A DNA stretch of 64,000 nt from an uncultured Ruminococcus sp. (GCA_900066355.1 FMEL01000011.1:62001-126000); one strand, 5' to 3'; counted from the first letter of the stretch, positions 37,049 through 46,513 are shown. Made by a program: numbers and translations. The notes: generated from the sequence alone by a model not told the origin.

Positions 37049-38617
37049 TTATATATGCCACAAATCATTGATTGCCAGATATTCCGCTAATTTATAAGAA
37101 AGTCGCAACAAAAACTCTGTCGTGGAATCATTTAAATCTATTTTAGCAATGTCACAGATTTTTTCCATTCGATATGCAAGCGAATTTCTGTGGATGCACA
37201 GGAGATTGGCGGTTTCTTTGTTATTGTGGAAACTCTGAAGATATATTTCGAGTGTATGGTAAAGTTCATTACCTGTTTCCTGATCGTATTCCCGCAGTCG
37301 GTACAGAGCGGGATGAACATATTTTATAAGTTTTTGTGGCTCTTCAAATTCATCCATCAGTTCATAGAATTCAATCTCTGAATAACGGTGTGTGCGATGT
37401 TCTGACGGGTATCTTCGATCCCATGAGATCTGTTTTTTCAGGGAATCAGGAATTCTTCGATTCCATTCGAGTACATCACGTGCCTGCTGATAAGCTGTAC
37501 AAAATTCATCCATTCTGGAAAAGACCAGAGAGATTCCGACATCCAGATGAAGATCTGCCATAGTTTTTAACATCAGTTTCTGCGTATCTTCATATACGAC
37601 AGAACTGCGGTCCGGAACAAGAAGTGCGATCGCATTGTCATGAAGTGTCATGTACGCTTCAGGAAAAATGTGCTGAATGACAGGACAGATCTGCTGTTTC
37701 AGTTCAGTCTCTTTCAAGGGTGACTGCGGCTGAACACAGAGTGCATACATTGCGTCTGACATATGGAGATGTGCAATGGCTTCTTTCAGAAGCTCTACAG
37801 GTGTTCCAATAAGTAACGCTTCCAGAAGCTGCTGATCTGCACTGGAATAGCGAAGCAATTCCGGATGATAACGACCGACAACAAAGCTGATTGCGCGGCT
37901 TATATCACTCATGGCAGCCAGATGTTCGGTGGTAAAGGCGGTTACGCTTTCAATCATAAGTACAAATCCAACCTGAACACCATTCAGAAAAACTTTGGAA
38001 CTGCATTTTCGATATGGTGATTCCGGGCAGGACACTTCGATCGCTTCAATATTTGCAGAAGAACTCTGTACTGCCTCAAGGGACATGACATTACTGATAA
38101 ATTCATAAGTACAGTATCCTCGTTCGATATTTTCTTTCCACAGGATATCCGTAACAGGAATGGAAGTGGAATAGGAGAGAATGCGAAATTTTTTATCACA
38201 GAAAATCAGGCAGTTTCCGATTTTGATCGAGGCAAAATTTACAACTTCATCCACACTGTGAGTGGAATTTCCTTTTCGAACCAGTTCTTCATAAAGACTT
38301 ATCTGTTCCTGTGTCTGAATAAACTGTTTGGCGGCATTAAAAACTGCAAACAATTCATTTGCGTTTACTGTGGCACGGTCTGTGCATGCATAGGGAAACA
38401 GATGGTCCTGGCTGTCAACAAGAATACACTGCGAAGGCTGTGTATCCGGTGAAAGGACAGAGGAATAACCAAAATAAACGATATCTGTGGAATAGCTTGT
38501 CTGCGTTCCATCTAATAATTCTACATCACGTATTTCGTGCAAATCTGTTGAACAGTTCAATTTAATGTCAAAATTTTTTTCTCCTTTGAGATAATGATAA
38601 AGATTTGAAAACAGCAT
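37049..38617 (-). CDS. PucR/CdaR-type transcriptional regulator
   Basis: The 522-residue protein has a C-terminal HTH_30 domain of the PucR family (LLCIHRNSLAYRMEKICDIA). It is preceded by a GGDEF-like/CdaR-type central domain and an N-terminal sensory region that is probably GAF-like. PucR-type regulators usually activate catabolic genes in response to the substrate. The ATG at 38617 has AGAGGTG six bases upstream; the longer frame to 38656 lacks a site. The gene is divergent from the OYE-decarboxylase fusion gene, its most likely target. Confidence 0.85.
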   Translation of the reverse strand: MLFSNLYHYLKGEKNFDIKLNCSTDLHEIRDVELLDGTQTSYSTDIVYFGYSSVLSPDTQPSQCILVDSQDHLFPYACTDRATVNANELFAVFNAAKQFIQTQEQISLYEELVRKGNSTHSVDEVVNFASIKIGNCLIFCDKKFRILSYSTSIPVTDILWKENIERGYCTYEFISNVMSLEAVQSSSANIEAIEVSCPESPYRKCSSKVFLNGVQVGFVLMIESVTAFTTEHLAAMSDISRAISFVVGRYHPELLRYSSADQQLLEALLIGTPVELLKEAIAHLHMSDAMYALCVQPQSPLKETELKQQICPVIQHIFPEAYMTLHDNAIALLVPDRSSVVYEDTQKLMLKTMADLHLDVGISLVFSRMDEFCTAYQQARDVLEWNRRIPDSLKKQISWDRRYPSEHRTHRYSEIEFYELMDEFEEPQKLIKYVHPALYRLREYDQETGNELYHTLEIYLQSFHNNKETANLLCIHRNSLAYRMEKICDIAKIDLNDSTTEFLLRLSYKLAEYLAINDLWHI

Positions 38618-38676
38618 TTTCGCACCTCTTTTACTGAAATTGTGAAAAATATACAACGAAATGTTGATTTTTTATT

Positions 38677-38705
38677 ATTATAGTGCGTTTTGCACAACTG
38701 CTCAA
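38677..38705 (-). promoter_or_regulatory. Promoter for the PucR-type gene with palindromic spacer
   Basis: On the minus strand TTGAGC (38705-38700) and TATAAT (38682-38677) are 17 bases apart. The spacer contains GTGC-N5-GCAC (38683-38695), a candidate operator for autoregulation. Confidence 0.65.
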
Positions 38706-38728
38706 TAGTTTTTTCTGTATCGATGCCG

Positions 38729-38787
38729 TTGTTTTTTTAACAAAGAAAATGCTATTTTATGCATAGTAATCAACGGGTAGTAATCAA
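38729..38787 (+). promoter_or_regulatory. Promoter and direct repeats before the OYE fusion gene
   Basis: TTGTTT (38729-38734) and TATTTT (38753-38758), spacer 18, form a weak promoter suited to activation. Two identical copies of TAGTAATCAA (38764-38773 and 38778-38787) follow in direct orientation, four bases apart. They may bind a regulator. Confidence 0.45.
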
Positions 38788-38799
38788 GGAGGTATGCTC

Positions 38800-41610
38800 A
38801 TGTATCAGAAAATTTTTGAACAGGGAAAAATAGGAAACGTTACATTTAAAAATCGTCTTGTAATGTCTCCGATGGGAACGAGCCTTGCAGAAATGGACGG
38901 AAGCCCATCAGAAGATATGATCGCATTCTATGAGGCACGTGCAGTTGGCGGTGCAGGGCTGATCATCCCGGAAATCGCAAGAGTAAATGATGTTCACGGT
39001 GCAGGAATGATGCGGCAGTTATCTGTCTCCAAAGACAGACATATTGAGGGGCTTGCAAAACTTGCAGCAGTGGTACACAAACATGGAACAAAAATTTTTA
39101 TTCAGTTACATCATCCGGGACGTGAGACAGTAACTGCTCTTACCGGAGGCCCTGTAGTATCTGCTTCTGCAATTCCATGTAAATATCTTCAGCAGGAAAC
39201 AAGAGCTCTTTCTACAGAAGAAGTAAAAGCTTTGATCCAGCAGTTTATTGCAGGTGGTGTCCGCGTAAAGAAAGCGGGATGTGATGGCGTGGAACTTCAT
39301 GCAGCCCATGGATATTTGCTGCAGCAGTTCCTTTCACCTTATACCAATAAACGTGAAGACGAGTATGGCGGATCTTTTGAAAACAGACTTCGTATGATCA
39401 CAGAGATTATAGAAGGAATCCGTGCACAGTGTGGACCAGATTTCCCGATTGGTGTTCGCTTAAGCGTTGAAGAATTCCTGGATAAAACAGGAGTGACAGA
39501 AGATTATATCCACATTCAGGATGGCGTGAAGATTGCTATGGCACTTGAAAAATGTGGTATTGATTTTATTGATGTATCTGTTGGATTATACGAAACAGGA
39601 AACGTATGCGTGGAGCCGATATCTTTCCCACAGGGTTGGAGAAAAGACCTGATCAAAGCAGTAAAAGATCATGTTTCTATTCCGGTGATCGGTGTTTCCT
39701 GTATTCGTGAGCCACAGATTGCAGAGCAGTTTCTGGAGGGCAGTATTGTTGATTTTGTATCTATGGGAAGAAGCTGGCTTGCAGATGAAGAATGGGGACG
39801 TAAAGTACTGGAAGGAAGAGAAAATGAACTTTGCAAATGTATCAACTGTCTGCGCTGTTTTGAGAGTCTGAATGCATGGATGGGTGCCGGTATCCCGGCT
39901 GAATGTGCAGTCAATCCGCGTGCCTGTCGTGAACGCCGGTATGGAAATGCAGAATACGATTCGAAAGGACACAAAGCAGTTGTTGTCGGCGGTGGACCAA
40001 GTGGTATGATCGCAGCAAAGACACTTGCAGAACGTGGTGTAAAAGTAACGCTGATCGATCGTCAGAACGAACTCGGAGGAACGGTAAATCTTGCTAAGAA
40101 ACCGCCACTCAAAGAACGAATGAGCTGGATCGCAGATTATTACAAAGTAGAATTTGAAAAATTGGGGGTAGAAGTAAAACTTGGTGTGGAAGCAACAGCA
40201 GAAAGTATTGCAGCAATGAATCCGGATGCTGTGCTTGTTGCGTCAGGTTCTAAATCCATTATTCCGAGATCTATTCCGGGCATTGATGGAGAGCATGTAT
40301 ATACCGTTGAGGAGATTCTTACGGGGAAAGCCGGACTCAAAGGAAAGAAAGCATTGATCGTTGGTGCCGGTGTTACCGGACTTGAGACAGCAGAATATCT
40401 CTGCCATGAAGGAAACACAGTGGTGCTTGCAGATATGCTTGAAAAAGTAGCTCCGAATGCAAACCATACAAATGTAGCTGACGTATGTGGAAGACTGAAA
40501 AAGTACAATGCACAGTTTATGCTGGCACATGCATTGAAAGAAATTAAAGAAAACGGTGTGGTACTGGAAAGACTGAGTGACCATGAACTTGTTACCGTTG
40601 ATGCCGATGCAGTTGTTCTTTCTCTTGGTTTCCGTCCGGACAATGGACTTGTTGAAGAATTGAAGGAAAAAGGAATCCCGGCGCAGGCAATCGGAAATGC
40701 AGTAAAAGACGGCACGATTGCTCCTGCTTCCAGAAGTGGATTTGAGGCAGCCAGGGCATTGTTTAAAACATCTGTAAGGACTCCGAGTTTTATCACGGCA
40801 CCGGATGATATGCCGAATTTCGGAAAAATTTCTCTAATGAAAAATCAGGAAGGTGTTTATCTTGCATACCTTACAGATCCGGCAGCGATTGCCAGAATTT
40901 TGCCGCCACCGTTAAAACCATTTTCTGTGCCAGTAGTTACAGTGTCTGTATGCCATGTCAAGGAACCAACCTTTGCAGATGATTATTATGAGGCAATTCT
41001 TGGAGTTTACTGTACCTATGGAAAACAGCTTGGATTATATCCGATAGGTCTTGTTCTTGGAGGACCGGGAGCAGAGATGGCTGTTCAGTGTGGTCGTGAT
41101 AATGGATCGATTCCTAAGAAACTTGGATCAGAATTTGTGATTCGTCGAAATGGAGAGCATATAACTGCACAGGTTTGCCGCCGTGGCACAGAACTGGTCA
41201 ATATTGATCTTGAAGTTGGCGAGTATAACAATGCGATGACAGGAATGCTTTATCAGTTCCCGGAAGCCGGAAAGAAGACATATGGCGGTGGGTTCTATTT
41301 CCATCTTGACCGTGAACCGGATACAGAAGGAAAATCACACTTCCAGAATGGCGCACTTCTCCAGAACCTGTGCGAATACAATTATCATTCCTGGGAACCG
41401 GGCTTTGCAAGTGTTGAACTGAAATCATCTATCGATGATCCATGGGGAGAACTTCCGATCAGAACAGTGATTGGCGGAGCATATTCCTCAAATGATCTGA
41501 TGGTTCATAAATTGAATCTGTGTGAAGAGATTGATGCAGATATTCTGGCACCATATTTACTTACTGCGCGTTATGATCGTACCGCATTTATGGAAACAGG
41601 AAGAAGATAA
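38800..41610 (+). CDS. Enoate-reductase-type flavoenzyme fused to acetoacetate-decarboxylase domain
   Basis: A 936-residue fusion. Residues 1-340 are an Old Yellow Enzyme/2,4-dienoyl-CoA-reductase-type FMN barrel (HHPGRE, ELHAAHGYLLQQFLSPYTNK). A 4Fe-4S site follows (Cys347, Cys350, Cys353, Cys369). An FAD-binding fold (VVVGGGPSGMIAAKTLAERG) and an NAD fold (ALIVGAGVTGLETAEYL) make up residues 390-650. These parts resemble BaiCD/BaiH and other NADH-dependent enoate reductases. Residues 660-936 match the acetoacetate decarboxylase family, with its catalytic lysine motif IPKKLG (Lys773/Lys774) preserved. The fusion suggests reduction of an enone or enoate coupled to beta-keto-acid decarboxylation or Schiff-base chemistry. 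AAGGAGG lies seven bases before ATG 38800. The substrate is unknown. Confidence 0.88.
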   Translation: MYQKIFEQGKIGNVTFKNRLVMSPMGTSLAEMDGSPSEDMIAFYEARAVGGAGLIIPEIARVNDVHGAGMMRQLSVSKDRHIEGLAKLAAVVHKHGTKIFIQLHHPGRETVTALTGGPVVSASAIPCKYLQQETRALSTEEVKALIQQFIAGGVRVKKAGCDGVELHAAHGYLLQQFLSPYTNKREDEYGGSFENRLRMITEIIEGIRAQCGPDFPIGVRLSVEEFLDKTGVTEDYIHIQDGVKIAMALEKCGIDFIDVSVGLYETGNVCVEPISFPQGWRKDLIKAVKDHVSIPVIGVSCIREPQIAEQFLEGSIVDFVSMGRSWLADEEWGRKVLEGRENELCKCINCLRCFESLNAWMGAGIPAECAVNPRACRERRYGNAEYDSKGHKAVVVGGGPSGMIAAKTLAERGVKVTLIDRQNELGGTVNLAKKPPLKERMSWIADYYKVEFEKLGVEVKLGVEATAESIAAMNPDAVLVASGSKSIIPRSIPGIDGEHVYTVEEILTGKAGLKGKKALIVGAGVTGLETAEYLCHEGNTVVLADMLEKVAPNANHTNVADVCGRLKKYNAQFMLAHALKEIKENGVVLERLSDHELVTVDADAVVLSLGFRPDNGLVEELKEKGIPAQAIGNAVKDGTIAPASRSGFEAARALFKTSVRTPSFITAPDDMPNFGKISLMKNQEGVYLAYLTDPAAIARILPPPLKPFSVPVVTVSVCHVKEPTFADDYYEAILGVYCTYGKQLGLYPIGLVLGGPGAEMAVQCGRDNGSIPKKLGSEFVIRRNGEHITAQVCRRGTELVNIDLEVGEYNNAMTGMLYQFPEAGKKTYGGGFYFHLDREPDTEGKSHFQNGALLQNLCEYNYHSWEPGFASVELKSSIDDPWGELPIRTVIGGAYSSNDLMVHKLNLCEEIDADILAPYLLTARYDRTAFMETGRR

Positions 41611-41624
41611 AGGAGGACATGAGC

Positions 41625-42380
41625 ATGAAGTTAGAGAATAAAGTAGCGATTATTACAGGATCTACAAGAGGAATCGGAAGAGCAACAGCAGAACTTTTTG
41701 CAAAAGAAGGTGCAAAAGTAGTTGTAGTTGGAACCAAGGAAGAGCTTGGAAAAGAAGTAGCAGAGGAAATCAAAGCAACAGGTGGAGAAGCTATTTTCTG
41801 CAAGACAGATGTAACATCTGATGAAAGCCTCGAGAATCTTGTTAAGACAACATTGGATGCATTTGGAAAGATTGATATACTTGTAAATAATGCAGGTGTA
41901 GGTGGAACAACTGCCAATATGAATCAGATCACAATGGATGAATGGAATACAGTGCTTGCTACAAATCTTACAGCACCGTTTGTTCTTTGCAAGAAGGTAA
42001 TTCCGATCATGGAAGAACAGGGAGCAGGAACAATCGTCAATGTAGCTTCTATGGCTTCTACAGCGGCAGGCCGTGGCGGACTTGCCTATACATCTGCAAA
42101 ACATGGTCTTCTGGGACTTACACGTCAGATGTCACTGGATCATGGACGTACAGGTGTGCGCATCAATGCAGTGCTTCCTGGACCGATCGCAACAGAAATG
42201 ATCGCACGTGTACTTGCAATTCCGCAGCATCCGGTAACCATGAAAATGGGAATGAGCCCGGCAAAACGCCCTGGAGAACCGATTGAAGTTGCTCAGGCGA
42301 TCGCATTCCTCGCATCCGATGATGCAAGCTTTATTCATGGCGCAGCACTGGCTGTAGATGGCGGTTATACAATCTTCTAA
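41625..42380 (+). CDS. Short-chain dehydrogenase/reductase
   Basis: A 251-residue classical SDR with a nucleotide loop TGSTRGIGRA, the NNAG motif, catalytic Ser and YTSAK, and C-terminal GAALAVDGGYTIF. It resembles FabG and 7-alpha-hydroxysteroid dehydrogenases, and the exact substrate cannot be assigned. AGGAGG is eight bases before ATG 41625. It starts 14 bases after the OYE-ADC fusion gene, so it should act in the same pathway, interconverting a hydroxyl and a ketone. Confidence 0.9.
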   Translation: MKLENKVAIITGSTRGIGRATAELFAKEGAKVVVVGTKEELGKEVAEEIKATGGEAIFCKTDVTSDESLENLVKTTLDAFGKIDILVNNAGVGGTTANMNQITMDEWNTVLATNLTAPFVLCKKVIPIMEEQGAGTIVNVASMASTAAGRGGLAYTSAKHGLLGLTRQMSLDHGRTGVRINAVLPGPIATEMIARVLAIPQHPVTMKMGMSPAKRPGEPIEVAQAIAFLASDDASFIHGAALAVDGGYTIF

Positions 42381-42404
42381 AAAATCATTCAGAAGAATTA
42401 TACT

Positions 42405-42448
42405 AAAAAGACCCCAACGGTCTGAAATCAGGTCGTTGAGGTCTTTTT
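42405..42448. terminator. Bidirectional terminator between convergent genes
   Basis: AAAAAGACCCCAACGG (from 42405) pairs with the TCGTTGAGGTCTTTTT stretch near 42433-42448, giving A- and T-runs on both sides. It closes the redox operon and the DUF4317 unit. Confidence 0.85.
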
Positions 42449-42525
42449 GGTATGTAGTGGTATATAATATAGGAAGTTTCACTTTTTCATACAGAAATAT
42501 AAGTAAAAAGTATTACGATATACGA

Positions 42526-43686
42526 TCAGAATTCTTCCGGATCATCTTCGGAACTTCCGCCGTTTCCACCGGAAACATGGATTCCATTGATCTCGACGTC
42601 ACCTTCCATTGGGATTACAATGCATTTGCGTCCGTCAATGACCTGTGTCTCAATCAGCATCGCACGGTCCGGGTCGACATGGATCACAACATCCGGTGTC
42701 TTGATCTCTGTACGCCGCGTGTTGGTGATATTGTTTGCCATGAGAGAGGCGTTTTCGCCTGCAATTGCCTCATAAGTCTGATCAAATGTTTCGAGTTTTT
42801 CGTCCTCTACACCGCACTCTTCAAAGAGACGTTTTACCTCCGGTTTGGTCAGGACAGCAGGCTCCGGAGAATCTTTCTGTGATTCCACCCATTCATTGAG
42901 CTTTTCGTGGATGTTCATAACGGTATCGTAAGCACAGTCATCACCGAGGGTTTCTTCTACGAGCGCATTAAAAGAATCTCTCTGTCCGCCCGCAGAGAGC
43001 GGAGTCGTGCATCCGAACATTTCATCTACGAAAGTACTGCGAAGCTGCTCGGCATTTTTTGTGTAATACAGAAGTCCGTGAATATCTGTACTGCGGTCGT
43101 TAAATACCGGGAAAAGGAAGCCCAGATCCGGCATTTCCACGATCCAGTCACGGATACGGTCTTCGATATTGTTGGTTTCAGCATTGTAGCACAGTCCCGC
43201 TTTGGAAAGGTTGACCGGACAGATGCTGCAGAGGATATGATCGTAGATCTCATCAGAAGCATCAAACATTTCCTGGCCGTCGGAGGATTTGCCCGGGATA
43301 TCATAAACGGCATGGATCAGAATAATATAATAGTTCTCGCCGTAATCATAGTTTTCGATGATTTTATCATAAAATTCTTCCAGAATGGAATTGTCCTGAA
43401 GTTTGCTGCCACGGAGTTTCATAAGAAATTCCTGTGTGCCGCCCTCTTTTTCCTGATCAAGAGGGAACTCCATATTGATCAGGTTCTTGCCGATGGTTCC
43501 GGAAAGAGTTTTCTTGAATATTTCAAAGTATTTGAACATTTCTTCCTCAGAAAGAGAGAGAAAAGCTTCTTTCAGTTCGGTCTTTTTGTTTTTTTCACCG
43601 TCAACGTAGCAGCCGCAGATTCGTGTGATCGCGCAGTTGTTTGGCGAAAACTGTTTCTTAATTTCGGATATTTCTTTTTTGTTCAT
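42526..43686 (-). CDS. DUF4317 family protein
   Basis: A 386-residue cytoplasmic protein recognised as DUF4317 by its N-terminus (KKEISEIKKQFSPNNCAITR then ICGCYVDG) and length. The function is unknown; it is common in Clostridia. The C-terminal residues are acidic and Gly/Ser-rich. The ATG at 43686 is preceded by a GGAGCGATATATA leader. It follows the DUF6483 gene by 17 bases in the same direction, so the two are cotranscribed. Confidence 0.85.
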   Translation of the reverse strand: MNKKEISEIKKQFSPNNCAITRICGCYVDGEKNKKTELKEAFLSLSEEEMFKYFEIFKKTLSGTIGKNLINMEFPLDQEKEGGTQEFLMKLRGSKLQDNSILEEFYDKIIENYDYGENYYIILIHAVYDIPGKSSDGQEMFDASDEIYDHILCSICPVNLSKAGLCYNAETNNIEDRIRDWIVEMPDLGFLFPVFNDRSTDIHGLLYYTKNAEQLRSTFVDEMFGCTTPLSAGGQRDSFNALVEETLGDDCAYDTVMNIHEKLNEWVESQKDSPEPAVLTKPEVKRLFEECGVEDEKLETFDQTYEAIAGENASLMANNITNTRRTEIKTPDVVIHVDPDRAMLIETQVIDGRKCIVIPMEGDVEINGIHVSGGNGGSSEDDPEEF

Positions 43687-43703
43687 TATATATCGCTCCT
43701 GAT

Positions 43704-44090
43704 TTACAGAATTTCAGTACGGAAAGCCTCCGCAATCCCGCTTAAGTTGTAGCGATCTGCGAGATCCTGGATTCCCATCATGATCTCCTCGCGGCTGAAA
43801 TTGTTTGCCTCGAGAAATTCGTCATCTTTTCCATTCAGTTCATAATAGAAAAGAAGTCCAATCTCCAGATTCTGACGGTCTCCGTCACAGGTCATTTCGT
43901 ATAATCTGTTTTCGGCTTCGTCAATCTTGCCTTCATCGGCAAGGGAAGTCAGAGAGTCCAGAGTCTGTCTTGCGTCTTTATCTTCAATGACTTCCGGAGT
44001 CAGTTCAGGGGCACTCACCTGAAACAACATTTTCATGACGGCGCGCACCATTTCACGGATCTGGCGCAGTATATAATCATCCTGAAGCAT
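43704..44090 (-). CDS. DUF6483 family protein
   Basis: A 128-residue helical protein (DDYILRQIREMVRAVMKMLF at the N-terminus, TPR-like helices after residue 40) matching the DUF6483 family as far as I recall. No catalytic motif is visible. AGGGAGAA precedes the ATG. Its pairing with DUF4317 suggests a common unknown process. Confidence 0.75.
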   Translation of the reverse strand: MLQDDYILRQIREMVRAVMKMLFQVSAPELTPEVIEDKDARQTLDSLTSLADEGKIDEAENRLYEMTCDGDRQNLEIGLLFYYELNGKDDEFLEANNFSREEIMMGIQDLADRYNLSGIAEAFRTEIL

Positions 44091-44240
44091 TTTTATTCTC
44101 CCTTCTGCATCAAAATTTTTGAATAATAAATTGTAAACATATAATTGTAACGATGTAAATGTACCTACCTAGAGTACCACAAAAAAGGAGTTTCTTCCAG
44201 ATGAAAAGTACTTTTTCATTCTCTGTTGGGAAGATAAAAC

Positions 44241-44269
44241 TTTACGCGGAAATTACAGAATGCTATAAT
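44241..44269 (+). promoter_or_regulatory. Promoter for the GGDEF-REC-HD-GYP gene
   Basis: TTTACG (44241-44246) and TATAAT (44264-44269) have a 17-base spacer, 74 bases before the gene start. Confidence 0.65.
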
Positions 44270-44307
44270 AATATATTATATAGTGGACGGAAGCAAGTTA
44301 ATTACAG

Positions 44308-44323
44308 GCAGGCATATGCCTGC
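44308..44323. promoter_or_regulatory. 16-bp perfect palindrome in leader
   Basis: GCAGGCATATGCCTGC lies in the leader between the promoter and the AGGAAGGA ribosome binding site. It may be an operator or an RNA hairpin affecting translation. Confidence 0.4.
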
Positions 44324-44342
44324 TACAGGAAGGATATGAATA

Positions 44343-46478
44343 ATGAACAAAGGTACTGCGATGACACAGCAGGAGTCAGAAGTGATGATAAAGGAATTGA
44401 GTAAAGTATTTGACGTAGTACGTTTGCTCGATGAAGAAACACTTGAAACAGGAAATATAACGGATGTCACAGATGCAAAGGGATTTCCGTGTAAATGCTA
44501 TTCTTTTTGGAAGAAGAGAAATAACTGTAAGAACTGTACTTCCAGAGACGCTTTTCGTAAAAAAAATGAGCAGCTGAAACTTGAATATCTGGATTCCAAT
44601 ATATATCAGGTAATTTCGAAGTATGTAGAGATTGACGGGAAACCTTATGTCATGGAGCTCATCAATGTAATGAATTCCGATGCGGTCATGGATGAGGACG
44701 GAAGGAATGAACTTATCAAACAGCTTTCCGGTTACAATCGGGAACTGTATACCGATGCACTGACAGGAATTTATAACAGACGTTATTACGAAGAGCGTAT
44801 CCGAAATTCTAATATGTCTGCCGGTGTGGCAATGATCGATCTTGATGACTTCAAGATCTACAATGACACATTCGGCCATGATGCAGGTGACCTTGCACTT
44901 ACAACAGTAGTTGGTATTATTAAGGATAACATCCGACGGACAGATATGCTGATCCGTATGGGTGGGGATGAGTTTTTACTTGTTATGCCGGATATTGGGG
45001 AACAGGCATTTGCAGACAAGCTGAATCAGATACAGGAAAAGGTTCATTCCTCCAAAGTCCCGGGATATTCACAGCTTCGTATATCGGTAAGTATCGGAGG
45101 TGTACTGTCCGGTATCGGAAACACGGTTGAGCAGGCAATCCGTAAGGCGGATCAGTTTATGTATCAGGCCAAAACCTGTAAAAACATGGTTGTCACCGAA
45201 CATGATGAACAACTGAAGGAGCAACAGGAAAGTGCAAATAATAACGGATCAAAAGCATACAAATACCGGATTCTGGTCGTGGATGATTCCGAGATGAACC
45301 GGGAGATTCTGTCGGAGATTTTAAGTGAGGAATACGATATTATAGAAGCTGATAGTGGAGACACATGTATTGATATGCTTCGTAAGTATGAAACAGGTAT
45401 TTCACTTGTGCTTCTGGATATTGTTATGCCGGGCATGGATGGATTTGGTGTTTTGAATTATATGAATCGCCATCATTATCTGGAAGATATCCCGGTTATT
45501 ATGATTTCCAGTGAAGATTCGGCAGAAATTGTTCGAAGAGCTTATGAAATGGGTGTTTCAGATTATATCAATCGTCCATTTGATGCAGGTGTTGTACACC
45601 GGAGAGTATATAATACGATCAAGCTTTATGCGAAACAAAGGCGACTGATCACACTGATCACCAATCAGGTATATGAGAAAGAAAAGAATAACCGTATGAT
45701 GGTCGGTATTCTGAGTCAGATAGTTGAGTTCCGTAATGGAGAGAGTGGCAGTCATGTTTTAAATATCAATATATTTACAGGAATGCTTCTTGAAAGTCTT
45801 GTGCAGAAGACAGACAAGTACAATATTACCTGGTCAGAACGTCTTCTGATCACGACAGCTTCGGCATTGCACGATATCGGTAAGATCGGTATTGATGACA
45901 AGATCCTCAATAAGCCTGGCAGGCTGACAGATGAAGAGTTCAAGATCATGCAGAATCATACGATTATTGGCGCATCAATTCTTGAAAACATGGGAAGTTA
46001 TCAGGATGAAGAACTGATGAAAGTCGCTTACCAGATTTGCAGATGGCATCATGAGCGATATGATGGTAAGGGCTATCCGGATGGACTGAAAGGTGATGAG
46101 ATCCCGATCTCTGCACAGGTAGTTTCTCTGGCGGATGTATATGATGCACTTGTCAGTGAACGTGTATATAAGAAAGCATATTCACATGAAAAAGCGATAG
46201 AAATGATCATAAATGGAGAATGTGGATGTTTTAACCCGATTCTTCTGGAGTGTCTGCTTGATATTCAGGATCGAATCAAACGTAAGATGAAGACCAGCAC
46301 ACCGGAAAATAATCCGTTTCAGAAACGGGAAAAGAAGGCAGAACTCAAAGAGTTTGAGAATGCAAAAGAAGATTTTATGGATGTAGTATCAAAAAACATG
46401 GAAAAAGAATATTCCAATCTTGAAAATGAGGAACTTGTCGATTTTTCAAGGGGGGGGCAAAACTCAGATTCTGAGTGA
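44343..46478 (+). CDS. GGDEF-REC-HD-GYP cyclic-di-GMP signalling protein
   Basis: A 711-residue soluble protein. The N-terminal 140 residues hold a sensor-like region with a cysteine cluster (CKCYSFWKKRNNCKNC). A diguanylate cyclase domain with intact GGDEF (residues 207-211) follows. A receiver domain (about 310-430, phospho-acceptor Asp359 in LLDIVMPGMDG) precedes an HD-GYP phosphodiesterase domain (His510-Asp511, HHERYDGKGYPDG). The same polypeptide could make and break cyclic di-GMP under control of phosphorylation. A run of eight G residues near the 3' end (46450-46457) sets the last residues. The next gene encodes an Hpt protein, a likely phosphate donor for the receiver. Confidence 0.93.
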   Translation: MNKGTAMTQQESEVMIKELSKVFDVVRLLDEETLETGNITDVTDAKGFPCKCYSFWKKRNNCKNCTSRDAFRKKNEQLKLEYLDSNIYQVISKYVEIDGKPYVMELINVMNSDAVMDEDGRNELIKQLSGYNRELYTDALTGIYNRRYYEERIRNSNMSAGVAMIDLDDFKIYNDTFGHDAGDLALTTVVGIIKDNIRRTDMLIRMGGDEFLLVMPDIGEQAFADKLNQIQEKVHSSKVPGYSQLRISVSIGGVLSGIGNTVEQAIRKADQFMYQAKTCKNMVVTEHDEQLKEQQESANNNGSKAYKYRILVVDDSEMNREILSEILSEEYDIIEADSGDTCIDMLRKYETGISLVLLDIVMPGMDGFGVLNYMNRHHYLEDIPVIMISSEDSAEIVRRAYEMGVSDYINRPFDAGVVHRRVYNTIKLYAKQRRLITLITNQVYEKEKNNRMMVGILSQIVEFRNGESGSHVLNINIFTGMLLESLVQKTDKYNITWSERLLITTASALHDIGKIGIDDKILNKPGRLTDEEFKIMQNHTIIGASILENMGSYQDEELMKVAYQICRWHHERYDGKGYPDGLKGDEIPISAQVVSLADVYDALVSERVYKKAYSHEKAIEMIINGECGCFNPILLECLLDIQDRIKRKMKTSTPENNPFQKREKKAELKEFENAKEDFMDVVSKNMEKEYSNLENEELVDFSRGGQNSDSE

Positions 46479-46513
46479 CATGCGGAGGAAATATTTAGAA
46501 TAGGAGAAAAATT

